Assembly (NCBI GenBank): GCA_027578815.1
Contig: JANBTH010000147.1
Location: 1 to 30,630, forward strand
Length of the DNA stretch: 30,630 bases
Reading direction: 5' to 3'
Source: Coemansia sp. RSA 1804
Lineage: Eukaryota; Kickxellomycota; Kickxellomycetes; Kickxellales; Kickxellaceae
Positions within the stretch are counted from its first letter, which is position 1. Every line of letters starts with the position of its first letter. Under the pieces are notes generated by a model, which did no database searches, was not told where the DNA came from, and worked only from the letters and a program-made list of their open reading frames with translations. Positions 1 through 11,262 of the stretch are shown piece by piece. Both the position numbers and the translations under genes were made by a program.

Positions 1-3000
1 GCTCAGCAACTTTGAGCTGGATGGCAAGCACTACCATTCCGTGTTTACTGGTGCGCAGATTGTGGTAAGTACTCATTCTCCCTTGTTTGTCCGTTTCTGC
101 CTGCTGGTTGCTTGACACAGTCACAGTCCTTTTTTTCTTACCATGCTGCATTGTACATGTTTGGTGGGAAATCTTCACTTTCCTTTCTTCTGCATTGCTT
201 CTTAACATTGAGCAGTAATGCAGAGGCACATTTGGACGCCTTTGTGGTCTTCACATTACAATTTACACTCTTTCATGGTAGATAAAAACACAATGTTGTA
301 TTTTGCCCATGGTTGTTGCCATGTGGCTATTCAATATCCCCACAACACCAACTTTATTAATCACAACAACTTTTCCACACTTTCCTTTTTGGTGACGATG
401 GCGGTGGACTATTCCAGAACACCAACTTGTACCCCACTTGTATCGTGGTTCCTTTTGACAGCAAATTACAAGAATTGCCCATTTATTCTCCACAATTGCC
501 CGCAATGTGTTTGCAATGAGTTCTAAGCCTCTCTCTTCCCCTTCCACCGCTACCACCGCATTCCAGCCAAGCCATGTGGCGATATCGGATATATTTGCGT
601 CCCTTGCATGCATGCATGCGCATTTCCTGCTAAATATATACTTGATCGACATTGTGTTAATCGGACTATTCTGCCCAACCTTTTTTCTGGCTTTTTTGCT
701 TGCTTTTTCCAAAATAGGATATTATTCTCGCCCACTTTGGGCTGCCAGACAGAAAGCTTGCAGCCAACATTGCGTCGCGTCTCATCGACTGTAGCCTATA
801 CATCCATGTTTCTGGGCCCTCGCACGATGCTAGCACCGCCTCAAAGCCGAATGCTGTGATTGACAGCAACGCGGAGATCTACACGCTCACGACAGAGGCT
901 GTGAATGCCCTCAAGGCAGTACGCAAGGGAGAGGCCCTGCAGAGGGCCAAAACTCAGACACGCAAAAAGTACATGGATTTCCGTGGCCATCTGCTCCATC
1001 CGCTCTCATCAGACTCACACGGCGGTTCCCATTCCTCAGCAATAAACGATGCATGCAGTAGCAGGTCCGGTATGTCGAGCAACAGCAGAAGCAGTGGAAG
1101 CAGCCAACTGCAGCTTCCGCTGAGCATTCAGACGCCCTTCGCGACCAATCGGCTGCTTCCGCCACCGTTGGATGTGGACATTGCACGCGGAAGACTTGAC
1201 AGGGATTCAGATGTGGCGCTGCAAACCACCAGATTAAGCAAAGCAGCAGCGACTGCATCACCACAGCAGCGCGAAATAGAGATCCCGAGTCAACCGCAGA
1301 ATAGCAACGACCGGCGCTCTGCCGACTCGCCAGCAGACACACTTGTTTCGTGCGGGCCTCTCAATGCAGCAGCACCATCGCCGACTCTCTCTGAAACTGC
1401 TGCGCATGAGCATGAGAATGGACGTAAGCAGCAGCATCTGCAGCAGAAAAGCGAGCAGACACAGACAGCAGCCTCGCTGGTCTCTGGGGCTATTGGCTCG
1501 CCGCTGCAGCAAGTGGACATTCCAGATGCAAGGCTTGACGGCTTGCTAAACACGTGGTCGATTATGTCGAGGACCGCCGCAGACGAGACTTCTTATTCAA
1601 CAAGAAGACCTCTGTCAAGGACATCTGCGCGCAAGAGCGTGCCCTCGATGCGCCTTGAGGTGTCTCCCAGACCACGGCAAGCGAGCACGCCATTGTACAC
1701 AGAGTTCGGCAGCAGCGAGAACGATGACAGCAACAAAACCAAGAGCAACAGCCATATAAACACCCCTATTGACACGCCGCTCTATGCTGTTCGTGCAACG
1801 CCGCTGCCAGAGCCAGGAGCTGCGGGTGCTGAAGCCAACTACCAGATGCCTGGCGAAAGCCACAGAATGTTCCGCGACTCTGTGTCTATGGACTGGCTGT
1901 ACAACAACATGACCTTCACTCATCGACGCTGGGGCATGATTTATAATGATGCCAGGGATACTGAGATTGCGATAGGCCGTGGCAACAGTCTGTGCTCCAG
2001 TCCGAAATCGATTCACCGGTGTCCGTCAGCTCCTAGTCTGGGCGATCCCCTTGCTAACAGTGCCGATGAAAACGGATCGTATGCGTTTGCATTCCCGACC
2101 TCACAGAGACCAAGAGGGCGCAGTATTGGATCCCGGCGCTACTCACGGTCGCTGTCCCAGTACAACGACGAGGGAGAGTGGAACGCTGACAATATTCAGT
2201 TTGTGCCTAGGGACTCTTCGCGTTTATCTGACTTAACGATTGCTAGTAGCTATATAGGGGCCCAGTTCCGTGGTCCGATGGATATCTCGATCTCGTCGTT
2301 TGCCAGCGGCAGCAACAGGCAGTCCAATGGCGACTACCAGTCCTTTGATCCGCTATCCGACACCCACCACGGCGACCATCGCCTAAGTTCCAACCAGGAG
2401 AGCTTTGTTTCCTACGGCATTAACCCTAGCATGCGGTTCTCGTGGAACCAGAACCAGGCCCGCAGAAGTCTCACAACCACCTCGAGATATGCCACGCCCG
2501 CCAGAGTTGGCTGCCAAGAGCTGCGAGGCCGATTCTCAATGGCTGGCAGTTCCAATGAGCCATTGGAAAACACGTCGGCCAAGGCTGTTGGGCCGGATAG
2601 TGCAGATTCTTCAGGATTGGCGGATAACGATACAGAGCAGGAGCTGAACGAAAGATTTGTGCAGCTGCTGTCATCCGATGGAAACGATGTCCACAGGTCC
2701 GATTGTCTGTCTGGCAGATCTGGTGGTGCCACGGGCACAACCACAACAGAAGCCTCGGAAGCAGCATCCATGGATAGCGGGGATGTGCGAGGCACCAGAA
2801 GCTTCCAAGCTGGCCAGGACATAGCGACCGGTGGCGATATCGTATCTGCTGGCGGCGACAGGGCATCATCAGTAACCTTGGATAGCCAGTTGGAAACACG
2901 TCCTAACAGCATGTTTGGGCCGCGGCAACAAAGACAACAGCAGCAACAGCAGCAATCACAGTTGCTTGGCAAAGGAAGACGCATAAGCATTAGCGCGGAG

Positions 3001-6000
3001 CCCACTTGTGCACCTCGGACGTCTCGCGAAGTTCCAACGAACCGCGCAAAAACAGGATCGGTGCACAGTACCGAGAGCAGCGGGTCCACGGTTCCCGGAA
3101 GCAGCACGGTTGGCGGATGCATGCAGCTGAATCTGTGGAGGAACACGGTGTCGTCAGAGTTTTTGCAATCGCTTTCGCAGGAGATGATTGCGCAGCAGGA
3201 GGCAATATACGAGATCATATGCACCGAGCAGCACTATCTTCGTGATCTGGAGCTGATTGACGTTGTGTTCTCAAAGCCCCTTCTTGACAGGCCGGAGATG
3301 GTGCAGCAAAAGCAGGCCGACGAATTCCTAGAATCGTTGTTCTACAACTACGCTGAGCTTATTGAGAACAGCAGGATGCTAGTAGCCGCCTTGGAGGACA
3401 GAGCCTCAAAGTCATCGGTCATTGCCAGTATTGCTGATATATTTGACGAATGGGCCAACGATCTTTCTCCGTTTATCGAATACTCTGTACATGTGCCGGT
3501 AGCGCAGTACGAGCTTGAGGCGGAGCTGCTGGTCAACCAAGAGATGGCCGAATTTCTTGCAGAGGCAGAAGCCATGCCTGAGGCGCGCAGACTGCCTATC
3601 CAGAGCTTCATTGGGCGCCCAGCCACTCGGTTTGCACGCTACCCACTGCTCCTTAATGCCGTCATAAAACGGCTGCTCGAGTGCGGAGCCACAGAAAGCG
3701 ACGACGACATCTGCCTTTTGAAAGGAGCTGTGGAGAAGGTGCGTCGGGCACTTACCGAGATTGATCGCAGGACCGGCGAGCGAGCCAAGCAGTTGCGGAT
3801 TCGGCAGATTGGCCAGCGGCTCCGGTTGGTGAAGGGAGCGCGGGAAAGCCTGGCGTTGGACAGCCCGTCTCGGCGGCTGATCAAGGAAGGCGTGCTCTAT
3901 GCGCCAGACGGTGCGACGCAGGTGCTCGTGTTCTTGTTCGATAACTCGCTGATAATGGCGACTGAGGAAAAGGTACCGTATGCGAAGAGCGTAACGCGTT
4001 ATATTGCCGACGAGCGCATCATTCCCATTTCCATGCTGGATGTCTATGTGCCCACACCCGAATCAGGGAACAGCGCATTGCTTGGAATTCGCGAGGCACT
4101 GGGACTGCATCCATCCGCTACGGCTTTGCCCAGCCCTGGAGCGCGGCCAACGCTTCTGCGCCATACATCGAGTGCGTCAAGCATGAAGAACAAGGCCATG
4201 GCAGGTGGTGGAGGCACCCTGGCTGCTGCTTCTGGGAAACTTGGGCTCTCGTTTATGCACATTGGCTGTCGCTCGCTGTGCAGGACATTGTTTGTCTCCT
4301 CCGGCCAAGAGCGCGAGCAGTGGGAGAAGGCAATTAAGCGTCGGATAAGTATTCCCCAGACGCTGGTGGAGGCGTACACGGACTTTCGGGTTCTCTCTGA
4401 CCGTGACTTTTCGCATCCCCGCGGCCCGCTGTGCTCAGCGCCATTTGCATCGCTGACGTCTCCTGGGTGCCAGATGATTCTGTTTGGCAACAAGGACGGA
4501 TTGCATCTGGGGATCTATGGCGTGCCAACGTCTGTTGTTAAGGTGAGCAGTGCGGCCTATGTGACCAGGATCCACATCCTTCGCAAGCACAACATTGTTC
4601 TTGTGCTGAGCGACTCCAATCTGCTTGTGTACTCTCTCGCGGACATTGAGCGTGCCACTGCGCAGATTGGGAATGGCGTTGCCGGGTCAAAGATTGCCTC
4701 GTCGGTCGGATTCTTTGATGTTGGCACATACATTGGCGGGCCTTTGATAGTGCTGATGAAGCCGCGTGGAAGCAAGTCGCATTTCAAGTGCATACAGCCA
4801 GTGCTAGACGAGGCATATCGCCAGGATGACGAGAAGGCCAGTGGAGGAAGCAAGGAAGACAGTCCGACAAATGTGAGTCCGACCACAGGTGCTGCCAACA
4901 GCGTTGAAAACGGCGAAATGCCTACGTTGCGTGTGGTGTATCAGGGAAACACTGCCAGCCTTCGGCTGATCAGCGAGTTCTCTGTTCCAGGGAAGACAAA
5001 GCGCGTGCACTTTTTGCGTCGCAAGCTGTGCATAGTTGGTGCAAAGAGCTTTGAGGTTGTCGATGTGCAGCAGAGCCGCGTTCTACGCAGTCTGCCCGAC
5101 CAGCTTGATGATGACTTTTCGTTTGTGCACAGCAGCGGTGGAGCTGGTTCTAGCAGCACCGGCGGTGGAGCCGGAAGCGACGGAGCCGCAGCGAGCGAGG
5201 GAAACAGTGGCCAGGCGCTGGCAATTTGCAAGGTTGGACGCGAGTTCCTCCTGTGCTATGAGTCGTTTGCCTTTTACATTGACAACTTTGGCAGGCGGTC
5301 ACGGCCTGATATTTTCATCCGCTGGGAGATGCGGCCACAAGTCGTAACATTCCGGCACCCGTACATTGTGGCCATCAATCCAAAGTTCCTGGAGATCAGA
5401 CATGTGGAGACTGGCGTCCTTCTGAGCATAATCCGCATGAAACGCTCCATGTGCCTGAATCCCGACTCACGGTCGCTTCTCCTTCACATGGCTGTTGGTC
5501 CGGGTCCAGTTGGGATCGAGATACACGAGCCTACGCCACCTGACTCTGCCGCTGAAAAGCCTGGCACATCGTCAACGCCAAGCATTGCAACCACGGCTGA
5601 CGTCTCTGAGAAGGGCGCCGATTCGGCCATCGCCTCGATAACCGCCTCCACAGCCATGCTCACTTGCGACAACGGTGCTGCGAGTAACAATTTATCTGGT
5701 GGGGCTATTTCAGTACCTATTACTTCCAAGGCAGGAACGTTGCCTCGTACTACGCCGGAGGCCAGCAGCAGACCAATGTCGGGTCTGTCGGCATCGTTTT
5801 TCAAGTCGATGGCTGTGGCCGCCACAATGGGAGCCAGCGGAGCTTCGAGCAACAGCAGCAACGGTACCAGCGGCAACAATAGCAGCAGTGGTGCTGCTGC
5901 TACAACATCTGCTGCCAGTGCCGCCGCTACGAATATCAGCCATATTGTGCCAGGGCTGGCTGGAGCCTCAGGGAAAAGGGTGTTTCCAGAAGGCATGCCT

Positions 6001-6114
6001 GCCCACTATCGCATCATTGAGATACGGCTTCCGCTTCTGAAACAGTTGTCCTCGTCCTCATCTTCGTCCAGGAAAAACGGTGCTGTCGATGTATCTGCAG
6101 CCACTGCCGATTAG
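1..6114 (+). CDS. Rho guanine-nucleotide exchange factor, DEP-DH-PH-CNH (Rom2/Rgf type), 5' partial
   Basis: This is a guanine-nucleotide exchange factor expected to load GTP on Rho1-type GTPases at the plasma membrane in cell-wall integrity signalling. I read exons <2-64 and 718-6114, joined in phase 0 by a gtaagt...aatag intron. The 5' end is outside the window. The join restores the end of a DEP domain (FTGAQIVDIILAHFGLPDRK; nt 2-64 plus 718 to about 835). Then come a long Ser/Thr-rich linker with a polyQ tract, the DH domain (about 3180-3790, with EAIYEIICTEQHYLRDLELI and the conserved helix around RYPLLLNAVIK), a PH domain (about 3870-4350) and a CNH domain from about 4430. Low-complexity inserts interrupt the PH and CNH domains. 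The CNH seems to resume at HYRIIEIRLPLL after an insert of about 150 residues. The stop is TAG at 6112. The family call is firm; assignment to one paralogue (Rom1/2, Rgf1-3) is inferred. Confidence 0.95.
65..717 (+). other. Intron in the RhoGEF gene
   Basis: The donor GTAAGT at 65-70 follows an intact DEP reading frame. The acceptor TTCCAAAATAG at 707-717 precedes GAT ATT ATT CTC, which continues the same DEP fold without a gap. At 653 nt it is the longest of the introns I trust here. It is T-rich and carries an alternating purine/pyrimidine stretch of repeated TGCA around 606-621. Reading frames inside it look like chance. Confidence 0.9.
2927..2957 (+). repeat. CAG/CAA tract (polyglutamine) in the RhoGEF linker
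   Basis: Mixed CAA and CAG codons encode a run of about seven glutamines flanked by RQQR and SQ, within the disordered linker between the DEP and DH domains. The mixed codons suggest a fairly stable coding repeat. Confidence 0.85.
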
Positions 6115-6361
6115 TACGCTGTGTTGGAGGTCCATTACATTATAATTTATATAGCTTATTTTGCGTTGTCACCATTGTCTTTTATATATAGTATTCACAT
6201 CTACAACCAAGGCTATTCTTTGACCTTGTAACTTTAGGCAGCACTAACCAAATTGTGATGATTAAAGAGATGTCAAAAGTAGGGATAATATTTTTTTTGT
6301 CTCTAGCAAGTGCAAGAAGCGTAAAAGAAAGGTGGTGATGATACTGTTCGCTATAGACGGT
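6115..6361. other. Convergent 3' intergenic spacer between RhoGEF and PAT1
   Basis: This 247-nt AT-rich stretch must hold both 3' UTRs and termination regions. It includes ATTATAATTTATATAG at about 6138 and GATTAAAGAG at about 6260 as possible polyadenylation-type elements. I see no gene in it. Confidence 0.7.
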
Positions 6362-8620
6362 TCACGCAGAAACCTGGGATGCGTCCAGTCCTAGAGCGTT
6401 TAGGAAAAGGTTGACATTCGAGATGAGCGCAGCAGCGATCTCAGCTGGAAGCCGACCGCTCTTGGCCAGCTGTACCTTCTCAAGTACCTTTTCTCTCACT
6501 TCGGCAACCAGCGCATGCTGCTGATCCACAGATGCGCCAGAAGCTAGGGCCGCAAGGAACTGCCATGCGTGGAGGTCCTCCAGCGGACTAGGGAGCTGGC
6601 TAAGGGCCGGCGGCGGGAATATCGAGCTCAATCCGCCGTGCAGCGAGTTGAACAAGTGGCTGTAGAGCTCGGCAGCCTGGAACTCATCCTGCTGATCGGC
6701 GCCATTAAAGCCATGCGCGCCGGACTGTCGAAGAGTCGAGCTGCGGCCGAGGATAACTGTCAGGAATACCAAGGCAGGACGCGTGCGCACTACCCACGAG
6801 ACGTTGTTTCTCTCCATGAACAGAGCGAACAGGCCGTTGATGATCTGTAACGGCGTTTCCGACAGAAAGGCCAGCGTTGGCGGCATGACTGCGTGGAGGA
6901 AGAGATCGGTCTCTTCGCGCTGCTGGGCACTGACAGACGACCCCGATGCGTAGCTAAAGCTCCCGAACCTGCACACATCCAGGCTTTCAAAATTGGCAAT
7001 GATGGTGGTGGTCAGCGCAAGGACCTGGTCAATCGACAGATGGTGGACGAGGCGCGGGATAATGCGTTTTCCCTTGGAGAAGGCCAGGAAGCGCACAAGC
7101 GGATGCGGGTAGGTGTTGGAGATAGGCTGCGATGCATCCAGCTCGGCCCACATGCGTTCTTTTGCCTCGTTATACGACGAAATCCATTTCTGCACGGACG
7201 GGTGATCCGTGTTTAGCGGAAGACGGACTTGCTCGCGGATCAGCTGCTCCACACGCAGCACCAGATCGTAGATGGTCTCGATCGACCGAAGGGTCTTTCG
7301 CCGTTCGGCGGCCGGGTTGCGCGCATCGCCTAGGCCGGAGAAAACACCGCCTAGGTCGTGAGGGTTTGGAGAGTAAAACCTTGGATCGCTGCCACCTGTC
7401 TGCTGCTGAGAAGATATGCTGCCCGCATGGCTGCGCTGCACCTGGATCACCTGCTTTGGATTGCGCGCCGAGTTGACCGATATCTTGCCAAGCACACCCT
7501 CGGGCAACACGTGCGTGGACTTTGGGCGGCGTCGCGCCTCGTTCACAATGCGCTGCACTTGCTGCTGCATGCGCGCCATCGAGCTTTGCGTGTTGCTGCG
7601 GTGCGGGCGCACATAGTGCGACGGTTTTTGCTGTTCGGAGGCCTTTTCTCTGTTCAGTGAGGATGCTGGGCGAGACTCCTGCCGTGCGCCGGATTCAGCA
7701 GAAGCGCCAGGCCTTGCATTTGCATTCTGTACATGGCCAGGCACATTCTCTGCTGATGGGTATCCTGTTGCCGCTGCTGCTGTCGACGATGCTGCGGCAC
7801 TAGTTCCAGCCTGTTGTTGTTGCTGCTGATGCTGCTGTTGCTGGTCCGCTTGCATTGATCTTTGGCCAAACAGCGCCCCACGAGAGAGCTGGTACATATG
7901 ACAGTAGAAATCGTCAGCCGCTGGGTCGTCTGTGAGAAGCTGCGAGACCTGGATTTTGACAATGTAGTCCTTGTCATGTCGAGACATCATATTGTTGTAC
8001 CTCGACAGCTCTTCCTGCTTGCGAAGTCTCTCTTCACGGCGCTGGGCAATAACCTCTGGGTCAGCACGTCTCTCGCGTAGGCTAAGAGTGTTGCTGAATG
8101 GTTGGTTAACCTGTATAGGAGTTGCTTGCCTATGCAACGCTTGAGACTCCAGTTCTGCAAAGGAGAAGGGCATGCGCTGCTCTATGGACGGCGCAGCACT
8201 TGCCAAGGACATATTGCCGGATACACTCGATGGGCCGTTAGACGTAGGAGCAGGCGCCGTTTGCACGCTTATACCCATTTTCTGGAACAGCTGTGGCAAA
8301 TTGCCCTGCTGCGGCTGAGAATTCTGTTGCTGCTGTTGCTGCTGCTGCTGGTTCGGCTGAAAGAATAATTGTGCCTGGCTGTTGGAGGTGGATTGGAAAA
8401 AGTCAAATTCCCTGCCTGCAATTTCGCCAATATCACCATCGAACGTCTCGTCGTTGAAGACATCCAGATCCTCATCCAGTCTGTCTCCTAGATTGTTATT
8501 GCCAAGCGCCATGGATTCGAGCTGTGCATCCATGTCGTTGGGATTGGAAGACCTGTATGCCTCGCGCTCGCGTGCAATGGAGTCATTGGAAAACCCAGCT
8601 CCAAAAAACGAATCCGACAT
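6362..8620 (-). CDS. PAT1: Pat1, mRNA decapping activator / P-body scaffold
   Basis: Pat1 links deadenylated mRNA, the Lsm1-7 ring, Dhh1 and Dcp1/2 to stimulate decapping in cytoplasmic P-bodies. The ORF is intronless. The open frame extends to a GTG at 8629, but the first ATG is at 8620, giving 752 aa beginning MSDSFFGAGFSND, which fits the short Phe/Gly N-terminal motif of the family. Then come an acidic segment (LDEDLDVFNDETFDGDI), polyglutamine at about residues 88-98, the conserved central segment around HDKDYIVKIQVSQLLTDD (about 212-235), a Q/H-rich tract (about 255-270), and a helical C-terminal domain from about residue 455 (SIETIYDLVLRVEQLIREQV) to the end. The length matches the yeast protein (about 800 aa). 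It converges on the RhoGEF gene. The identification is firm. Confidence 0.95.
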   Translation of the reverse strand: MSDSFFGAGFSNDSIAREREAYRSSNPNDMDAQLESMALGNNNLGDRLDEDLDVFNDETFDGDIGEIAGREFDFFQSTSNSQAQLFFQPNQQQQQQQQQNSQPQQGNLPQLFQKMGISVQTAPAPTSNGPSSVSGNMSLASAAPSIEQRMPFSFAELESQALHRQATPIQVNQPFSNTLSLRERRADPEVIAQRREERLRKQEELSRYNNMMSRHDKDYIVKIQVSQLLTDDPAADDFYCHMYQLSRGALFGQRSMQADQQQQHQQQQQQAGTSAAASSTAAAATGYPSAENVPGHVQNANARPGASAESGARQESRPASSLNREKASEQQKPSHYVRPHRSNTQSSMARMQQQVQRIVNEARRRPKSTHVLPEGVLGKISVNSARNPKQVIQVQRSHAGSISSQQQTGGSDPRFYSPNPHDLGGVFSGLGDARNPAAERRKTLRSIETIYDLVLRVEQLIREQVRLPLNTDHPSVQKWISSYNEAKERMWAELDASQPISNTYPHPLVRFLAFSKGKRIIPRLVHHLSIDQVLALTTTIIANFESLDVCRFGSFSYASGSSVSAQQREETDLFLHAVMPPTLAFLSETPLQIINGLFALFMERNNVSWVVRTRPALVFLTVILGRSSTLRQSGAHGFNGADQQDEFQAAELYSHLFNSLHGGLSSIFPPPALSQLPSPLEDLHAWQFLAALASGASVDQQHALVAEVREKVLEKVQLAKSGRLPAEIAAALISNVNLFLNALGLDASQVSA
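7813..7853 (-). repeat. CAG-type repeat (Gln/His tract) in PAT1
   Basis: On the coding strand this reads as CAG/CAA/CAT codons giving a Q-rich tract with one histidine just after the QLSRGALFGQRSMQ segment. It lies in the low-complexity linker of Pat1. Confidence 0.85.
8322..8356 (-). repeat. CAG-type repeat (polyglutamine) in the PAT1 N-terminus
   Basis: CAG/CAA codons encode about nine consecutive glutamines following FQPN. This is a low-complexity tract of the kind common in P-body proteins. Confidence 0.85.
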
Positions 8621-9035
8621 TATTGCCACTCAATGCTGCCTTTGGCGCTACTTTTTGGTAGGATTTCTTGCGTTGTGAAAGATGAAAAGACAACGAGGAT
8701 CCCAACTACTACAAAAAGATATTTTTCTTAAAAGATAATAAACCCAAAGTGCGTAAAAAAAAAAGTGAAATGGAAAAACTGAAGCAAAAAAATGCGAAAA
8801 GGGTTCTTCAACAAAACCTTATTCTCTCTTTATTTTTTGGTTGATAAATGTGTGTTCTTTTTTCTATGATTTCATGCCGTTCTTGATTCGACGGACCGTT
8901 AACATGCGAATACACCTTGCGTTCTTTGTTCGCCCTTGGCTATTCCAAACAAACTATTACGAAACCCGGGCTAGGTTTTGTGTTAGTTTGCGACTTTTTC
9001 AAAGTTTGAATAGAGACAGCAGGAGCTTATGGAGT
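8621..9035. other. PAT1 upstream region, AT-rich
   Basis: The segment contains poly(A)/poly(T) stretches (8744-8764 and 8786-8845) and no clear TATA box or gene. It presumably holds the PAT1 promoter. The 65-codon frame at 8841-9038 looks like noise. Confidence 0.6.
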
Positions 9036-9925
9036 TAGCTTTTCGGCCTCCTGGATAATCTGGAACGACTGTCAGAAGTCATTGCCAAGGACATACCAGT
9101 ATACATATGAATAACAAGCTTGTTTCTCGCAGTAAACGAAACATAATCAATCCGAAGCTGTCCAACGAAGCCGCGCTAGTGGATTATCTTAGCAAACTTT
9201 GTAAGGAAATGGCTGACGAGAAGGAAAGAGCAGCAAAGAAACTTTGTACGAACAAGGCTCCATACTCGACAGATCCTCTGGACTCGTTTACAGCGGTTGA
9301 CCATCAAAATGGGATGATTGGCGGTGCCTTGATTAAAGCTGACATTATCTTTTTATAGGGTATCTAGCATTCAAAGTATAGCGATGGTCTATTCAATGCT
9401 GGAGGTGAAGCTCGATTCGTACCACAATGCCCTTCCCGACAAGGTCTTCGGACAGCTTGCTGACTATGCAATACATATCTGGAAACATCAACATGCTCAA
9501 ACCTTTGTGTCGGCATTTCTATAGCATGGTCCGCTTATTACGCTTATTTTGTTCACTCGAGGCAGTCTCAAGCGTATCGAACTTGGGTCGATTTGTTACG
9601 ATGACACCGATCAAGATGAGGGTCTTATTACAGCCATGAAGATTAGACTAAAGCAACTGTGGTTTCTTTTGTCTCTATCACCAAGGATATTTGGTCATTT
9701 TTACGATATCGTAAGACCACCTAAATCCTTTATTGTCAGAAAAGTACAAGGTGCGAATTATACTGCTATGGAGACCTCTCTAGCATCTAAGGATCGCATT
9801 TTATTATCAAGTCAAGTTGAGCAACCTGTACGCAGCAAAGGACGATTAGTTCGCCTTTTCAAATGTAGATATTGTAAAGCTACATATGCCGTAGTCTTTT
9901 TTACAATAATAATTTTAATAAACTA
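9036..9925 (+). pseudogene. FunK1-like fungal protein kinase relic (N-terminal half), broken
   Basis: Pieces in successive frames read like the N-terminal half of fungal-type FunK1 kinases. They are FGLLDNLERLSEVIAKDIPV at about 9043-9105, then 9107-9357 (ending GGALIKADIIFL), then SDGLFNA, and then a shifted frame from about 9384 with EVKLDSYHNALPDKVFGQLA and ADYAIHIWKHQHAQTFV. A TAG follows at about 9523, and the frame resumes as HGPLITLILFTRG, KRIELGSICYDDTDQDEG and LVRLFKCRYC. After TYAVV the similarity stops, and no catalytic HRD, DFG or APE-like motif is found downstream. At least one frameshift and two or three in-frame stops make it a relic, or less likely an unusually spliced gene. 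The family call rests on recognition, not a search. FunK1 genes are multicopy in many fungi, which fits a decaying copy in an AT-rich spacer. Confidence 0.6.
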
Positions 9926-11150
9926 AATATCCAAAAATTCCTAAAGAAACCTTTTGAAAATTGGAATGTTAGCATTGTTTATACTTTCTAAGATTCTATT
10001 GCAAGGAAGAATATGACTATAAAAATCGAATCCTATTCATTGATCGTATAATAATGAGCATCAAATGTTAACATCGATTAGTCGATTCTATTATCATACA
10101 TTCAAAGAAGAGAACTTTGCATTAAATTATTATAGACGCTTATTTACAGGATTCCAGAAGGACATTACATAGATATTTCTCTTCTTCGCGAACGTAAATC
10201 TGAGCGGGAACTCTTTCAGAATTGTGCTCAATGCTTTATGCCAGCTAATACTTTTGAAGTTCTATTTTCAGACACTGGGAATAGTAAAACAACATGTTCA
10301 TGGAGGGGCTTGGAGGGCGCAAAGTAATTAATGATGAGTATAGAAACACACAAGCCTTGGACATGAATTTGGTTTGCAAATCTCTTTTAATTAGTAATGA
10401 TTCGTTAGCATAGAAACTCGCTTTACAACTAGAACTACAAAATAACTATATTAGCGCTAAATTCAATATTTTAATATTTCTAGAGATTAGCAATTTACCA
10501 GCTGACATTCTCATTAATTAAACTGTGGAGAACGACTGTCACATGAACCCCAACCTTCCTCTTTTTAAACATACAAAGTGAAAGCATGTGGGCAATTTCA
10601 AATCTGTTTTACTTCAATGTTAAACTCAAGATTGCACTAGAAGCTGCAAGATCTTTACCAGCCATTCTTTTTACCATTTTAATTTGTTTTAATGCATCTA
10701 TGTTATTTAACATTGCAATTATTACCAAGTTTACTTACACAGCAAAAACATCCTTAACATTTATAAGCAAATAGCAGGCGCTGAAGATGCAAATCTTTAA
10801 TTTTGTTTCTTTCTTTCTCACAACTATTGAAGTCTATTTTGGAAGTAAAAATACACCAGACTATTCACATGGCCAAGTGACACGGATATCACAGTTGGAA
10901 ACAAAAGTCATCAGACTGTTGTATAATAATTCTCTACCACATTATTGAAATTTACCAGTGGATATGACCATTGGCATTTCTGGGTTTTCACTGTTGAAAA
11001 ATTTTAAACTGTTATATACACTACAACTACACAAATAGATTCTCCCAACATTATTGTTAATTATAAAGTAGACACATGGATATCCGAAATGCATCTTGAT
11101 TTATTTGACTGTAGACTATAGCACAATTAAAAAATGTTCTTTGTAGTTGG
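9926..11150. other. AT-rich spacer without a recognisable gene
   Basis: This 1.2-kb stretch is strongly AT-rich. The longest frames are about 60 codons: 10586-10774, hydrophobic and low complexity, and an unnamed one at about 10148-10330 containing ERELFQNCAQCFMPANTFEV. Neither has a convincing start context or family match. Part of it may be eroded remainder of the kinase relic. Confidence 0.6.
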
Positions 11151-11156
11151 CAGGCA

Positions 11157-11164
11157 TATAAAAA
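11157..11164 (+). promoter_or_regulatory. TATA box of the CaaX small-protein gene
   Basis: TATAAAAA lies 106 nt upstream of the ATG at 11263. The interval is an A/C-rich leader ending AAACAACAATG, a good fungal start context. Confidence 0.6.
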
Positions 11165-11262
11165 GAGATGAATGCTTCTAGTTTTTTAACATCAAAATCG
11201 TATACCTCTATTCTTCAACACAATAGATATTCTCAACGCTACACTAGATTGATTAAACAACA

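Noticed and set aside
2412..3224. Long minus-strand frame of 270 codons opposite the RhoGEF
   Set aside because: It is a shadow of the Ser/Gln-rich coding region on the plus strand, and its Cys/Ser/Leu-rich translation reflects the complementary codons.
8620..8629. PAT1 start at 8629
   Set aside because: That codon is GTG on the coding strand; the first ATG is at 8620 and begins the typical MSDSFFG motif.
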